Positions 1 through 9,977 are shown, counted from the first letter of the stretch. The stretch is DNA of 36,841 nucleotides from Leptospira adleri (GCF_002811985.1 NZ_NPDU01000043.1:1-36841), one strand, 5' to 3'. The notes: a model not told the origin generated them from the sequence alone. Numbers and translations: made by a program.

Positions 1-258
1 CCTTTTTTTGAATTTGATCGTTACAAACTCAATCGGCAAGGAGAGCCTTCTCATTCATTCTTAAATCTGCGAAATGTTTTGGACGTTATCAATGATTTTT
101 GGATATTAACAAATTTTCCTGCGAATTCTTTGAACAGATCAACGTGCTTAGAGTTATACTTTGATTATTCTGAGAAGGAATTCTTTCCAAGTGGATTTGA
201 CCCGAGATTACTTTATTTAAGGGAATACATAGTTCGTTGGTTGAGAATTCTGCGGTAG
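1..258 (+). CDS. 3' end of an unidentified protein (partial)
   Basis: Frame 1 is open from the first base to a TAG at 256-258, giving 85 residues with no start inside the window. The residues are a plausible protein mix, rich in aromatic and charged residues, ending in LREYIVRWLRILR. I do not recognise the family. The 5' part lies upstream of the window. An 85-codon open run in AT-rich DNA is suggestive rather than conclusive. No terminator directly follows; the nearest hairpin is at 458-491. Confidence 0.5.
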   Translation, partial: PFFEFDRYKLNRQGEPSHSFLNLRNVLDVINDFWILTNFPANSLNRSTCLELYFDYSEKEFFPSGFDPRLLYLREYIVRWLRILR

Positions 259-308
259 ATAGCAGATTTTGATGTGATAGTAATAGTTTTTTTGCGAAGG
301 AAATAAAT

Positions 309-323
309 TGGACGGAGCTCCGC
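309..323 (+). repeat. Variant copy of the dispersed GGACGG element
   Basis: TGGACGGAGCTCCGC differs from the consensus TGGACGGAACTCCGC by one base. It lies in the gene-poor stretch after the partial gene. Confidence 0.5.
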
Positions 324-457
324 TGAAAAAGTGATAGGATAGATGTAACTCGAGCAAATTATTCTTTTTGAATTTGCTTTTAACGCTTTGTGCTGACTCC
401 TTAATTCCTTCAAAATATAATATGATGGCCTTTAGCTAAAAAAGGATTCATTATAGA

Positions 458-491
458 TTCAATGTTGGTCGAAGTTACGACCAACATTGAA
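458..491. terminator. Perfect 14-bp inverted repeat, possible terminator
   Basis: The arms TTCAATGTTGGTCG (458-471) and CGACCAACATTGAA (478-491) are perfectly complementary around a 6-nt loop. The core TTGGTCG/CGACCAA is the same as in the strong lruA terminator at 8961-8991. No T tract follows on the + strand, so it could end transcription by another route, act in RNA processing, or be a repeat. It sits 200 bases after the partial gene and 90 bases before the next one. Confidence 0.45.
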
Positions 492-580
492 TGAGGTAAC
501 TCGCTTATAAAAAAAGAAAAATTTTCAAAAAAACAGCAAGAAATTCTAATATTCGGATTCATTGAAGAACTGTAAAGAGT

Positions 581-1159
581 ATGGGAAAAATAAAACATTC
601 TAATGTCTTGAATCATCTCCGATCACTTTCGGAAAATCGAAAGAAATATCGAATCGGTGAAGATTCTAAAGCAAAACGAATTTCAGCGTCGGATCTTTGG
701 ATTCCAAAACGAAATGTTCCTGCTTTGCAAAGGCGAATTTCGGAATTCGGTTCTCTAAAAAACTTTTTACATTTTCTCCTTACAAAAAACCGTTTCAATT
801 TCTTTTCATTACTGATTCCGTCGAAGAACGAGAAAACAATCTATCAAGACGTAAATTTAGAGTTGGTTCGATTTCCGTTTCGTCCGGATTCCTCAGATTG
901 GGCGGAGTTGCGAGTTGTTGCGAGATACTATGGCCTTTCCATTTGTAACTTCTTCGTAATTCTCCTTCAGATGGAAGAAAATGAAAACAAATCCCGAAAG
1001 CGCTTTGTGTTTAAATCTGAAAAAAATGCTAATTTTGGAAAAAAAGAAAAGCAAAATGGAATTTCCTTAGTTCAGAAAATTTTACCAGGCAGAAGGTTTA
1101 TCTCGTTTTCCCTTTTCTTTGTAGGGGATTTTGCAAAGAAATTTGCTTCTGATTCTTAA
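581..1159 (+). CDS. DUF1564-like Leptospira protein, copy 1
   Basis: 192 residues, cytoplasmic by appearance (no signal peptide or membrane segment), very basic. It is paralogous to the next gene: both have an L-V-R-F-x-F-R-P segment, then D/S-x-D-W-x-E-L-R, a Y/F-x-G-x-S-x-C segment and a closing L-x-x-M-E. This pattern and size fit the DUF1564 family, which I know only from Leptospira and which has no assigned function. The ATG follows the leader GAACTGTAAAGAGT, and almost the same leader precedes the second copy, which supports this start. The C-terminal 50 residues are lysine/phenylalanine rich and not shared with the neighbour. The region is more AT-rich than the housekeeping genes further right. 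Confidence 0.65.
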   Translation: MGKIKHSNVLNHLRSLSENRKKYRIGEDSKAKRISASDLWIPKRNVPALQRRISEFGSLKNFLHFLLTKNRFNFFSLLIPSKNEKTIYQDVNLELVRFPFRPDSSDWAELRVVARYYGLSICNFFVILLQMEENENKSRKRFVFKSEKNANFGKKEKQNGISLVQKILPGRRFISFSLFFVGDFAKKFASDS

Positions 1160-1187
1160 TTTTCCTAGCGTATGGCGAGGAAATTAA
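1148..1187 (+). terminator. Weak hairpin after first DUF1564-like gene
   Basis: TTTCCT-x-GC and GC-x-AGGAAA form a short imperfect stem around GTATG just after the stop codon. There is no clear T tract. It may attenuate read-through between the tandem paralogues. Confidence 0.25.
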
Positions 1188-1287
1188 TAATTTGAGGGAT
1201 GGTCTTCCGTCCAAAAAAAAATTCAAAGAAAAAATTTTTTTTTCAAAAATCCGCCTCCTTGGAGAATATCTTGGAACTGTAAGTGGT

Positions 1288-1797
1288 ATGAGGACAAAAA
1301 AAGAAAAGCAACCGGTCAGACATCTGAGGCTATTAAAGCCGCATCGTTTCAGTAAAGATCTTTCAAGTGAGAAAGAATCTGTCGTTTTTGAAACCGAAGG
1401 AATTCTAAAAAAATTAGGCTCCCCTTCGGACTTGAATGTGCCTGAGGAATTGGTTCCTTATTTGGAAGAAAGAATCCAGAAGGCGGGCGGCTCGCTGAGG
1501 ATTCTTTTAAATCAATGTCTTAGGAAAAAGAGCCTTTTGGTTTCGATTCAATTCCATTTTCCAAGAAAGAAAATCGGATATCAAAAACAAAAACTTCGGT
1601 TAGTCCGATTTTCTTTTCGTCCTTTCGACGAAGACTGGATAGAACTCAGGAGGCTTTCCTTTTTTCACGGAATTTCGATGTGTCGAATGTTTGTAAAACT
1701 TTTGGAAATGGAATTCTATCCAATATCGGAATATGCTTCAAAGTCTATTTCAGATGGTGAGAATTTATCTCCTTGGCAATTAAGGACGGGAACATAG
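1288..1797 (+). CDS. DUF1564-like Leptospira protein, copy 2
   Basis: The frame is open from a TTG at 1192, but the ATG at 1288 is preferred. It is preceded by GAACTGTAAGTGGT, nearly identical to the leader of the upstream paralogue, and the 32 residues before it look untranslated. This gives 169 residues. The conserved block runs LVRFSFRPFDEDW, then ELRRLSFFHGISMC, ending LLEME, matching copy 1 segment by segment. A central part (PEELVPYLEERIQKAGGSL) resembles a helical region also present in copy 1 as VPALQRRISEFGSL. Function is unknown. The tandem arrangement suggests local duplication. Confidence 0.65.
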   Translation: MRTKKEKQPVRHLRLLKPHRFSKDLSSEKESVVFETEGILKKLGSPSDLNVPEELVPYLEERIQKAGGSLRILLNQCLRKKSLLVSIQFHFPRKKIGYQKQKLRLVRFSFRPFDEDWIELRRLSFFHGISMCRMFVKLLEMEFYPISEYASKSISDGENLSPWQLRTGT

Positions 1798-1935
1798 GAA
1801 ATTCAAAAAGTAAGGAACTTCCTGCGCTCCGCTTAAGATCTAAATTTAAGAATTTTGTAAATATTTTCTTGAAACTGAAGATTCCGGATCTAGAGTGATC
1901 GAATCTTAGTTCTTAAGAAAATTTTGGAGTGTAGG

Positions 1936-2679
1936 ATGTTCCGAGAAATGAATAGAATTTTTGCTTTAACTCTTGTCTTTGGTTCTTTGTTTTTTTCTTC
2001 TTCTTCCGTTTTTGCAGCGGGAACTTATTCTGAAGGTTGGGCGGTTGTTAAACTCGTTCAATTTGAGAGTCGCGGAATTATTTTCGATTCTCACGAAGGT
2101 CTCCTCGAATTTACAACTTTTGACAAAGCAGAAAAATGTGACGCATCAAAAGACGAATGCTTTTCTCCTCTTAAAGAAAAGGTAGAATTTAGCGTTCGTC
2201 CGGAAAATGGGGACGTTGTAAATTTTTTGAACAACAATTTGAATCAAGAGATTCTTGTTCATTATAGAATTCACCGTTTTGAACCGATCGCGCTTTCTAC
2301 GGATTTGGAAGTGATCGGCGCCGTAAAACAGTTACCTGCGTTTCCGAAAGATATCACCGATAAAATTATTGTAGATAAGTCCGGCTCGAAACGTAATTTC
2401 TCCGTTGCGGGTAGAATTCTAAAATTAGAATATCAAGGAACAATGATCGGCACCTATGAAGGTCTCTATTTAGACGAGGTCCGTGGAAAAGTTCATCCTT
2501 TTTCCGTTACGAATGAAAACGTAGCCGCATTTGCTTGGGATACGATGAAGTTTGGGACAAAATACTTTCTCGGAGTTTCCGTAGCCTTCGCTACCGGTTG
2601 GAGAAAGTCAGATTTTGATATTTTTGAAATCAATTACAAAGCTCCTGCAGGTGGGGCTTATCCGGAAGTGAAGAAGTGA
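1936..2679 (+). CDS. Secreted protein of unknown function
   Basis: About 247 residues starting MFREMNRIF. The ATG at 1936 has GGAG at 1926-1929 as ribosome binding site; a TTG at 1924 also opens the frame but lies upstream of that site. Residues 1-30 form a clear Sec signal peptide: basic start, a hydrophobic stretch with LVFGSLFFSSSSVFA and a likely cut after A-x-A. No lipobox cysteine is present, so the mature protein should be periplasmic, outer-membrane associated or released. The mature part is rich in beta-type alternation, starts GTYSEGWAVVKLVQFESRG, and has a cysteine pair (C-DASKDE-C). I do not recognise a domain. It converges with the M23 peptidase gene, sharing a hairpin terminator. 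Confidence 0.75.
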   Translation: MFREMNRIFALTLVFGSLFFSSSSVFAAGTYSEGWAVVKLVQFESRGIIFDSHEGLLEFTTFDKAEKCDASKDECFSPLKEKVEFSVRPENGDVVNFLNNNLNQEILVHYRIHRFEPIALSTDLEVIGAVKQLPAFPKDITDKIIVDKSGSKRNFSVAGRILKLEYQGTMIGTYEGLYLDEVRGKVHPFSVTNENVAAFAWDTMKFGTKYFLGVSVAFATGWRKSDFDIFEINYKAPAGGAYPEVKK

Positions 2680-2697
2680 TTTTCTTTTAAAGAATTG

Positions 2698-2741
2698 TTT
2701 TTCTTAGCATAGGACGGAACTCCATCCTGTGTTAAGAAAAA
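2698..2741. terminator. Bidirectional terminator between convergent genes
   Basis: TTTTTCTTAGCATAGGA (left arm) pairs with TCCTGTGTTAAGAAAAA (right arm) with two wobble pairs. The A-rich and T-rich ends give a T tract on either strand, as expected between two convergent genes (stops near 2679 and 2776). The loop carries GGACGGAACTCC (2712-2723), a copy of the dispersed element. Confidence 0.7.
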
Positions 2742-2775
2742 GTTCGCGTTCGGAACTCGAGCATAATTTAAGAAT

Positions 2776-4530
2776 TCAACCATCTCTCTTCTCGAAAGAT
2801 TTGTCTAGGTCTATCAGGTCGGTCAACCATTCGGAAGCGTTACCGGCCCGATCCTTAATTCTTGCTTGAAGCAAGAGTTTCTTCCTAAATTTTCCAAATG
2901 ATTTTGGAATTCTCACAAGGATCATTTTTCGATCGGATTCGAATTCGTAGGGATAAATTTCTCCATCTAAAAATATTTCTGCACCGCCTCCGTAACCGGA
3001 ACCGATATCGGATACGGAATACATTCTTTCTATTATGGAATTTGGACGGACCTCCGTATCAAATCTGTGACGGGAGATCAAATATGGATGTTCGATTCTG
3101 GGTTTGGAACGATCTTCTAAGACTGCGATAATGCCGATTTTATTAAGGACTGCACTGGTCCCTTCTCCGGAAGAGGTTGTTTTGAGCACTCCCCAACGTT
3201 TGGTCCCTTCTTCCAGAAGATAAAGATTTTCTCCCTTCCCCAACCTCCGTCCTTTCCAGATCAATTTTGCTTCTCCGGACCAGCTGATCCCAGTGGATTC
3301 GATCTCAATCAAATCGCTTTTAAGAATCAAACCTTCAGGTATAAAAGTTTGATCCGGCGGTGTTCCGACCTTTTCAAAAAGAATATTACCTTTCCCGAAA
3401 GTGTTTCCTCGCGGTGTTATAAGAGAAAATCTTTTGTCTTGCGAAAAATATTCGATAGCGGTCGCCTTTTCGATTCTTCCTTGGGATCCCGTATTCAGAA
3501 TTCGGAGCTTCAAGGACGAAATGTTTTCCTCCTTGTCTCCGGCGATAATCTCGAGAGGAATCTCTTCTCCCTCCGGAAAAAGTCTCAAGTCAATGCTCGG
3601 CTTTTGATTCGGAAAAAGATTATATACATAAACGGGGGGATTGAGAGAAGAACGGTTGGAATCATAGATTGATTGGTGATCTCTTGCCTCCGCGTAACTC
3701 ATCTTTTCAAATTTTCTCATATAAAGAATCTGAAGTCCGGAGACAAGTTTTGCAAAATAGAGATTATTCTTGTTCCTTGAGTTCATTCGATCAAAAGCGC
3801 CGAGTTTGATTCGAACCTCCCCCCCGATTTTCAAAGGTTCAGGATCGTTCGTTTCGTAGATTCCAGTCTCTTTTTTTAATAGAGGAATCCGAAACTTCTT
3901 TCCGTCGGACGAGTCGACGTACAAGACCAACATTTCGGGCGGAGTTCCGTCCTTATCAGTCATTCTTAAATAGGCAAGAGGATTGAAGGTATCTCCATTT
4001 CCGTGGAGCTCAAAGTGCAAATGTGGAACCCCGGTTCCCGATTCTCCAATTCTTGCGACCGCCTGTCCTTGTTTGATGGAAAATCTTTGATCGGAAAATT
4101 TGACGGAAAAAATTCCGTCACTTAGAAGATGAAGCGCCTGTCTTAAATTCTCCAATTCTTTTTTTGCACCTTCTAAGTTGAAAAGATGAGCGAACTTCGC
4201 CCTCAGACCCGAGGGGGAACGGACCATGAGATTCAATCCGTATCCGGAAGGAGATTCGGAAATCGATTCTACAAAACCGTCAAAGGGAGCGATGGCTGGA
4301 AGACCGTTCACATGAAATGTTTTAAAGTCGGCCCCCATGTGCAAATGGTGGACTCGATATTCGGCAAAAGAACCGGAAATCGGCGTCTGAAACTCCATCG
4401 GAAACCGGAGCTTTCCTTGAAGTTCGGGAAAGAGCTGAAGTTCTTCTGGTCGGTCCTCCGCGCGTAACGCGCTCGCACAAAGAAGTAGCATCCCCAAGAA
4501 GAAGCCTCTAAAAATCAAGAATCGATTCAT
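2776..4530 (-). CDS. Secreted M23 (LytM-type) metallopeptidase
   Basis: Likely a periplasmic peptidoglycan endopeptidase or LytM-fold regulator. The frame is open to 4668, but the ATG at 4530 (MNRFLIFRGFFLG) begins an obvious signal peptide ending near A-L-R-A, giving 584 residues; GGGAGG lies directly before it, so a start a few codons later is also possible. The N-terminal third is the M23 domain. It has H-L-H-M-G-A-D (the HxxxD zinc motif) and, about 110 residues later, HLHFEL (the HxH motif), so the zinc ligands look intact and the enzyme is probably active. The C-terminal 370 residues are beta-rich with no recognised domain and may bind substrate or partners. It is divergent from the LptE-like gene, with about 100 bases between the chosen starts. 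Confidence 0.85.
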   Translation of the reverse strand: MNRFLIFRGFFLGMLLLCASALRAEDRPEELQLFPELQGKLRFPMEFQTPISGSFAEYRVHHLHMGADFKTFHVNGLPAIAPFDGFVESISESPSGYGLNLMVRSPSGLRAKFAHLFNLEGAKKELENLRQALHLLSDGIFSVKFSDQRFSIKQGQAVARIGESGTGVPHLHFELHGNGDTFNPLAYLRMTDKDGTPPEMLVLYVDSSDGKKFRIPLLKKETGIYETNDPEPLKIGGEVRIKLGAFDRMNSRNKNNLYFAKLVSGLQILYMRKFEKMSYAEARDHQSIYDSNRSSLNPPVYVYNLFPNQKPSIDLRLFPEGEEIPLEIIAGDKEENISSLKLRILNTGSQGRIEKATAIEYFSQDKRFSLITPRGNTFGKGNILFEKVGTPPDQTFIPEGLILKSDLIEIESTGISWSGEAKLIWKGRRLGKGENLYLLEEGTKRWGVLKTTSSGEGTSAVLNKIGIIAVLEDRSKPRIEHPYLISRHRFDTEVRPNSIIERMYSVSDIGSGYGGGAEIFLDGEIYPYEFESDRKMILVRIPKSFGKFRKKLLLQARIKDRAGNASEWLTDLIDLDKSFEKRDG

Positions 4531-4631
4531 CCTCCCAAGAAAATGGAATCCAATTTGAAATTTGTAAAGCCGAAAAGCATTTCCGAAAAATCTCTTGCGC
4601 GGAGGTACGACCAAGAAAGATCCTTCTAAGT

Positions 4632-5192
4632 ATGTTCTTTGGCCGTCTGGCATTTTTGATTCTAACAATCCTCTCCCTTTTTTCCTGCACCTATTTTACG
4701 AGAGAACCTAGAAATCCACCTAAGATAGACGGTGTTCCGATTCCGGACGATCAGAGAAGACTCTATGTTCAAAACTTCAGAAACAATTCTTACGGAATGG
4801 GAGTTCAAACTCTTCTCACGGAACTGGTTCGTTCCGAAATCGATTCGCGAGGAAGATTCCTGCAAACCCGGGATAAATCTCTCGCCGCTTATCGTCTTTA
4901 CGGAGAAGTCGTTCACTATCAGCTCGTCGGAAATCTTTTGGATCAAGGCGGTCAAGCGATCTCCCGAGAAATGTCCGTCATCGTCCGCCTTGAACTTCAG
5001 AAAGCGGGAGGACAAAAAATTCCTCTGGAAAGAGAGGAGATTCAGGTAAGAATCATGTTTTCAGACCAAGTCGGATTTCGCGAAAGCGAGAATCAAGCCC
5101 AGTCCCGTCTCCTAAAAATTATGGCCGTCCGGATCGCAGAAGAGATGGAAAGAGCCTGGTATTTTTCTATTGCCGGAAAGATTGATCCCTGA
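4632..5192 (+). CDS. LptE-like LPS-assembly lipoprotein
   Basis: 186 residues. A short signal peptide ends in L-F-S-C (Cys19), a typical loose spirochaetal lipobox, so it should be a lipoprotein. The mature part has the LptE pattern: RRLYVQNFRNNSYG, then LLTELVRSEIDSRGRFLQ, then A-YRLYGEVVHYQL, with a C-terminal helix that includes RIAEEMERAW. LptE is the outer-membrane lipoprotein that plugs LptD and delivers LPS to the cell surface; pathogenic Leptospira make LPS. The gene lies 31 bases before the Fur-family gene and seems to open the fur-tgt run. No strong ribosome binding site is visible. Family assignment is by pattern and size, so another small envelope lipoprotein is possible. Confidence 0.6.
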   Translation: MFFGRLAFLILTILSLFSCTYFTREPRNPPKIDGVPIPDDQRRLYVQNFRNNSYGMGVQTLLTELVRSEIDSRGRFLQTRDKSLAAYRLYGEVVHYQLVGNLLDQGGQAISREMSVIVRLELQKAGGQKIPLEREEIQVRIMFSDQVGFRESENQAQSRLLKIMAVRIAEEMERAWYFSIAGKIDP

Positions 5193-5223
5193 TAATCTTG
5201 ACCCGCCCCTTGAGTAATCTCTT

Positions 5224-5702
5224 ATGAACCGAGAAAAACAAGAAGCCATCCTAAACAAAACCGAACCCGCTGTCCGCATGGAAATGCAGACTTTTTCAGA
5301 ATACCTTCAGAAAGAAGGACTCAAGATCACCAGTCAGAGGATGTTGGTAGCGGAGAGAATTTTTTCTCTTCACAATCACTTCACCGCGGAAGGACTCTTG
5401 GAAGAATTCAAAGATCAAAGAGATCAAATTTCCAAGGCAACCATTTATAGAATTCTTTCCATCATGGTATCCGCCGGACTTCTTCAAGAGCATAACTTCG
5501 GAAAAGATTACAAATATTACGAACATATCATCGGTCACAAACACCACGATCATATCATCTGCACCGTTTGCGGAAAAATTGTGGAATTTGTAGACGAACG
5601 AATCGAGCAACTGCAAGAGCAAGCGGCGAAAGACAACGGATTCAGAATCACAGGCCACAGTTTGAACATCTACGGAACCTGTAACGAACACACTTCCGGT
5701 AG

Positions 5703-5706
<4 letters not shown>
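5224..5706 (+). CDS. Fur/PerR-family metal-dependent repressor
   Basis: 160 residues; cytoplasmic DNA-binding regulator of metal or peroxide responses. The winged helix includes [12 protein letters not shown] and the recognition helix [12 protein letters not shown]. The dimer/metal domain carries the H-x-H-H-D-H cluster (HKHHDH at 105-110), then C113-TV-C116 for structural zinc. The second structural pair is unusual: C153-N-E-H156 replaces the usual CxxC, so His156 may take the fourth ligand position or zinc binding may be weak. I cannot tell Fur, PerR and Zur types apart from sequence alone. The stop overlaps the tgt start (ATGA). The start is uncertain, with Met18 as an alternative, because no clear ribosome binding site precedes either. 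Confidence 0.88.
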
Positions 5707-6842
<1,136 letters not shown>

Positions 6843-6893
6843 CCTTTCCTTTAGTAGAGCTGGCCGGAAAGAGACAGAAAGGAGTTGCTGATT

Positions 6894-7233
<340 letters not shown>

Positions 7234-7280
7234 GATCGGATTCTAAATTTATCCTACCTTTTCTGAAACCTGGTGCCGCT

Positions 7281-8933
7281 ATGAAATCAATCCAAAGAAA
7301 AATATCCTCCGCTTTTATAATTTTACTTACAGGTGTTCTGATTGCCTGCGGAGCTGAACTTCCAATTCAGGAGTTGAGCGACGCAAAGAATTCGATCACC
7401 AGAGCGAAATCCGCAGGCGCTGAAAAATACGCTCCTGCGGAACTCGAGGAAGCTCGTAAAAGTTTATTGAACGCTCACCAAAAGGCTTCGGAAGAAGATT
7501 TAGCGGAAACGAAAAAGTCCGCAGAATATGCAAGAGCGAAAGCGTTAGACGCATCCGAAAAATCATTTCCATCGTCCGTAGACGATGCGAGAAAAGAATC
7601 CTCGGCTTCGATCGATTCCGCAGACGAAGCTTTCGCCGTCCAGTTGGCGTCCGAGCCTTACAACTCTGCGGTTCAACTTCGTAAAGAAGGGGATACGCTT
7701 CGGGAAACTGCGGATCGGACCCTGGAATCTTATCCAAGAGAATCCGGCGACGATGCAAAGTTGAGAACTCGTTTGGCCGCATTTGATCAATACGAAGCCT
7801 CTCGCCAGAAATACGCGGACTCTAAAAAAGCCGCAGACGAATCCAAGGTATTAGCCCTTTCTCAAAAACAACAACTCATCGATTCTCTCGCGGACATCGA
7901 GAAAAATCTAAGCGACGCCGACAAATATGCCGAAGGAAAGGATCCGGAGGTAGCAGAGACAAGAAACCGTTTGGATTCTGCGAAAGCAAAAATCGAAGAA
8001 GGAAAGATCAAAGACGGTTATGTCGAAGTTGACGATATCCGTAAAAAATCCGGAGAGCTCGTAGCAAAGAATATCAAGGCCTACGCTGAAAAGCAAAAGG
8101 AACTCGCGAAACAAAGCATCGCTTCCGCTACGACTAAATTAGCATCTTTTGATAAAACAAAAGTCAACGCTTCCAGGGATTTCCAAGTATCTTACCAGAG
8201 AGCTGAAGAAAATCTAAAAGCTGCGGAAGAATCCAGAGTTTCAGCGGAAGATCTTTATTCTTCCGAGAAGTACGAAGATTCTATTGCCCGCTCCGAAGAA
8301 GCGATTCGTCTTTCCAGAATCGTTGTCGACCAATCCGCAGAGCTTGCGGAAAGAATGGAACGCAAAACTTCCGGAGACAAAATTGCAAATCGCGATACAA
8401 AAACCGGAAAAGACGGAAAGAACGACAAAACGGAGACTACGGAAGGAAAGAATTCTTCCTCCAAAATGGGAGAAGACGGCTTGCCGGAGGGTTGGAAACG
8501 TTATGTGGTTCGTAAAAAAGTTCCGGCTGATTGTCTTTGGAGAATCGCAAAGGATAAAAGACATTATGGAACTTCTAAACTTTGGAAAAGAATCTACGAG
8601 GCGAATCGCGGAAAGATCAAAAATCCGAATCTGATTTTCCCAAAACAAGTATTGCTGATTCCACCAGCGAAAGGGCCGACCAAGTTCAATAAAAATCAGG
8701 TTCCAAGCAAGAAGAAACCGGCTGCTGCGGAAGAAGTTGAGGCGATTGAGCAAAATCAAAAGCCTGCTTCAACTGAAACCGAGGAAGCAGAGTCTGAGTC
8801 CGGCGGCGAAGACGCTGAAAGCAAAAAGAAGAATGAAGTGAAGGAGCCGGAAACTTCCGGAGACGACGCTGGTTCCGAAGCGGCTCCTGAAGAGGAAAAC
8901 GCTGAGGAAGAAAATCCGGAAAATCTTCAGTAG
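7281..8933 (+). CDS. lruA: LysM-domain lipoprotein LruA (LipL71)
   Basis: 550 residues. The signal peptide ends in L-I-A-C with Cys23 as lipidation site. Residues 30-350 are alanine/lysine/glutamate-rich helical repeats resembling the DUF4398 type, beginning AKNSITRAKSAGAEKYAP. One LysM domain spans about 407-462 (YVVRKKVPADCLWRIA to KQVLLIP) and should bind peptidoglycan. The tail from about 475 is very acidic and low-complexity. Size, lipobox, helical body and single LysM match LruA/LipL71, a Leptospira antigen linked to equine recurrent uveitis and reported to bind apolipoprotein A-I. I recall a fur-type gene and tgt close to it in L. interrogans too. A strong terminator follows 27 bases after the stop. 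Confidence 0.85.
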   Translation: MKSIQRKISSAFIILLTGVLIACGAELPIQELSDAKNSITRAKSAGAEKYAPAELEEARKSLLNAHQKASEEDLAETKKSAEYARAKALDASEKSFPSSVDDARKESSASIDSADEAFAVQLASEPYNSAVQLRKEGDTLRETADRTLESYPRESGDDAKLRTRLAAFDQYEASRQKYADSKKAADESKVLALSQKQQLIDSLADIEKNLSDADKYAEGKDPEVAETRNRLDSAKAKIEEGKIKDGYVEVDDIRKKSGELVAKNIKAYAEKQKELAKQSIASATTKLASFDKTKVNASRDFQVSYQRAEENLKAAEESRVSAEDLYSSEKYEDSIARSEEAIRLSRIVVDQSAELAERMERKTSGDKIANRDTKTGKDGKNDKTETTEGKNSSSKMGEDGLPEGWKRYVVRKKVPADCLWRIAKDKRHYGTSKLWKRIYEANRGKIKNPNLIFPKQVLLIPPAKGPTKFNKNQVPSKKKPAAAEEVEAIEQNQKPASTETEEAESESGGEDAESKKKNEVKEPETSGDDAGSEAAPEEENAEEENPENLQ

Positions 8934-8960
8934 GAAGAATTTTAGTTCTTTTTTAAAACG

Positions 8961-8991
8961 AAGGCTTGGTCGAAACGACCAAGCCTTTTTT
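8961..8991 (+). terminator. Rho-independent terminator after lruA
   Basis: AAGGCTTGGTCG (8961-8972), a 3-nt AAA loop and CGACCAAGCCTT (8976-8987) form a perfect 12-bp stem that runs into six T residues. This is the best terminator in the window and closes the lptE-fur-tgt-STAS-lruA run. Confidence 0.93.
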
Positions 8992-8995
8992 GTGT

Positions 8996-9014
8996 GCGGA
9001 GTTCCGTCCACTTT
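8996..9014 (-). repeat. Dispersed GTGGACGG element, copy next to lruA terminator
   Basis: The reverse complement reads AAAGTGGACGGAACTCCGC, identical over 19 bases to 15946-15964. It directly follows the lruA terminator T tract and lies before the end of the minus-strand DUF2628-like gene. Confidence 0.7.
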
Positions 9015-9064
9015 TTCAAAGAGGACATGCTTCTTTCGGAGTCGGACCTCCGATTTATTTCATT

Positions 9065-9571
9065 TTATCGTATGATTTCGAGAATTCCGCCGATCAGGAT
9101 CGGAATAGCAGCCAAGAGCGCCGCTCTTAGGTCGGTTCTTCCCTGTTTTTTACATTCTTCCAACTTTTCCATTTCATCCTTAGTCGCGTCCTCATCGATC
9201 TTTCGGGTTTTCTTAGAAATAAAATCCAAATACGTATAATTTCCGAACATGCCGAAAACCAAAAGTCCTCCTCCAAACGCAGAATTGGGAATGTCTTTTT
9301 CCAAAAAGTAGGAAAGAACGACGGATGCTCCGATAATGAGTCCGTAATAAAGAATCGAAATCAAATACATCTTTCGATAAGCATACCATACGGGACCAAA
9401 AAGGACGGCGCCCCAGTTCCAGGAGTAGAGATTCATCGCAGAGGAATTCTTTCTCATCTTTTCCCACTTTCCAAAATAAAAATCGGCTTTGTTGCCGATA
9501 AATTCCCGATTCAAGTCCTTCTCGTATTCGTCCAAAAGACTTTCCAATCTTTCATTTCCTCTTCCTTTCAC
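9065..9571 (-). CDS. DUF2628-like inner-membrane protein
   Basis: 168 residues. The GTG at 9571 is preceded on its strand by CAGGAG at 7 bases, which fixes the start. Residues 40-110 hold two or three hydrophobic segments: the SWNWGAVLFGPVWYAYRKMY motif, then LISILYYGLIIGASVVLSYF and a glycine/phenylalanine-rich segment. A charged loop follows and a last hydrophobic segment ends the protein. The W-x-W-x-x-x-x-x-G-x-x-W-Y-x-Y-R-K-M-Y pattern is typical of DUF2628, small membrane proteins of unknown role. It stands alone: converging with the lruA operon and divergent from nadC. Confidence 0.7.
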   Translation of the reverse strand: MKGRGNERLESLLDEYEKDLNREFIGNKADFYFGKWEKMRKNSSAMNLYSWNWGAVLFGPVWYAYRKMYLISILYYGLIIGASVVLSYFLEKDIPNSAFGGGLLVFGMFGNYTYLDFISKKTRKIDEDATKDEMEKLEECKKQGRTDLRAALLAAIPILIGGILEIIR

Positions 9572-9977
9572 ACGGATCTCCTGTTTTGATTTTTAGAATT
9601 TTTCGAGGCTCATTCGTGCAACAGATTTTCGGGAAATTTTTTGATTCCTAAATTCTTCCCTTTTTGAATTCGCGTTAGTTACTTCCGAAGATTCAAATTC
9701 GAACGTTTTCTTTTTCATTCCGTTGCGGAAACTTTCGGAGTTAATTTAAGAATTTTCCGAAATCGGAATTTGTTTCCGAAAAGCTCTCCCGAAATTCGAT
9801 TTCACTTTTTTGAAGGTTGCACAAATGGATTTTACGAGCTCCATTTTGGAGAAAATTTTTGACATTCCTTTCCGAATTTTGCGGGACGAAAATGTTCCCC
9901 GAAGAACGGTTTCTTATTTTGCCGCTCTTGACGAAATTCACTTGATTGTGTCTTCTGAATTGGAAAACATTATTGAA
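9572..9977. other. Divergent intergenic region before nadC
   Basis: About 400 AT-rich bases between the DUF2628-like start and the chosen nadC start. It should hold promoters for both directions, but I see no confident -35/-10 pair. An in-frame extension of nadC is open from about 9810, yet it does not resemble the enzyme. No hairpin with a T tract or repeat stands out, apart from several TTCCGAAA-like short repeats around 9730-9790. Confidence 0.4.

Larger units (their letters stand above)
259..580. other. Gene-poor stretch with a repeat copy and a hairpin
   Basis: About 320 AT-rich bases without a convincing gene. The two short minus-strand frames here (213-413 and 410-616) have no recognisable features. 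The stretch holds a variant copy of the dispersed GGACGG element near 309-323 and a perfect inverted repeat at 458-491. It ends at the leader of the first DUF1564-like gene. Confidence 0.5.

Noticed and set aside
8241..8759. Minus-strand frame of 172 codons inside lruA
   Set aside because: Antisense to the lipoprotein and low-complexity in composition, without a ribosome site or family match.
9810..9977. 56-residue N-terminal extension of nadC
   Set aside because: No counterpart in the family and no ribosome binding site; the ATG at 9978 gives the expected length.
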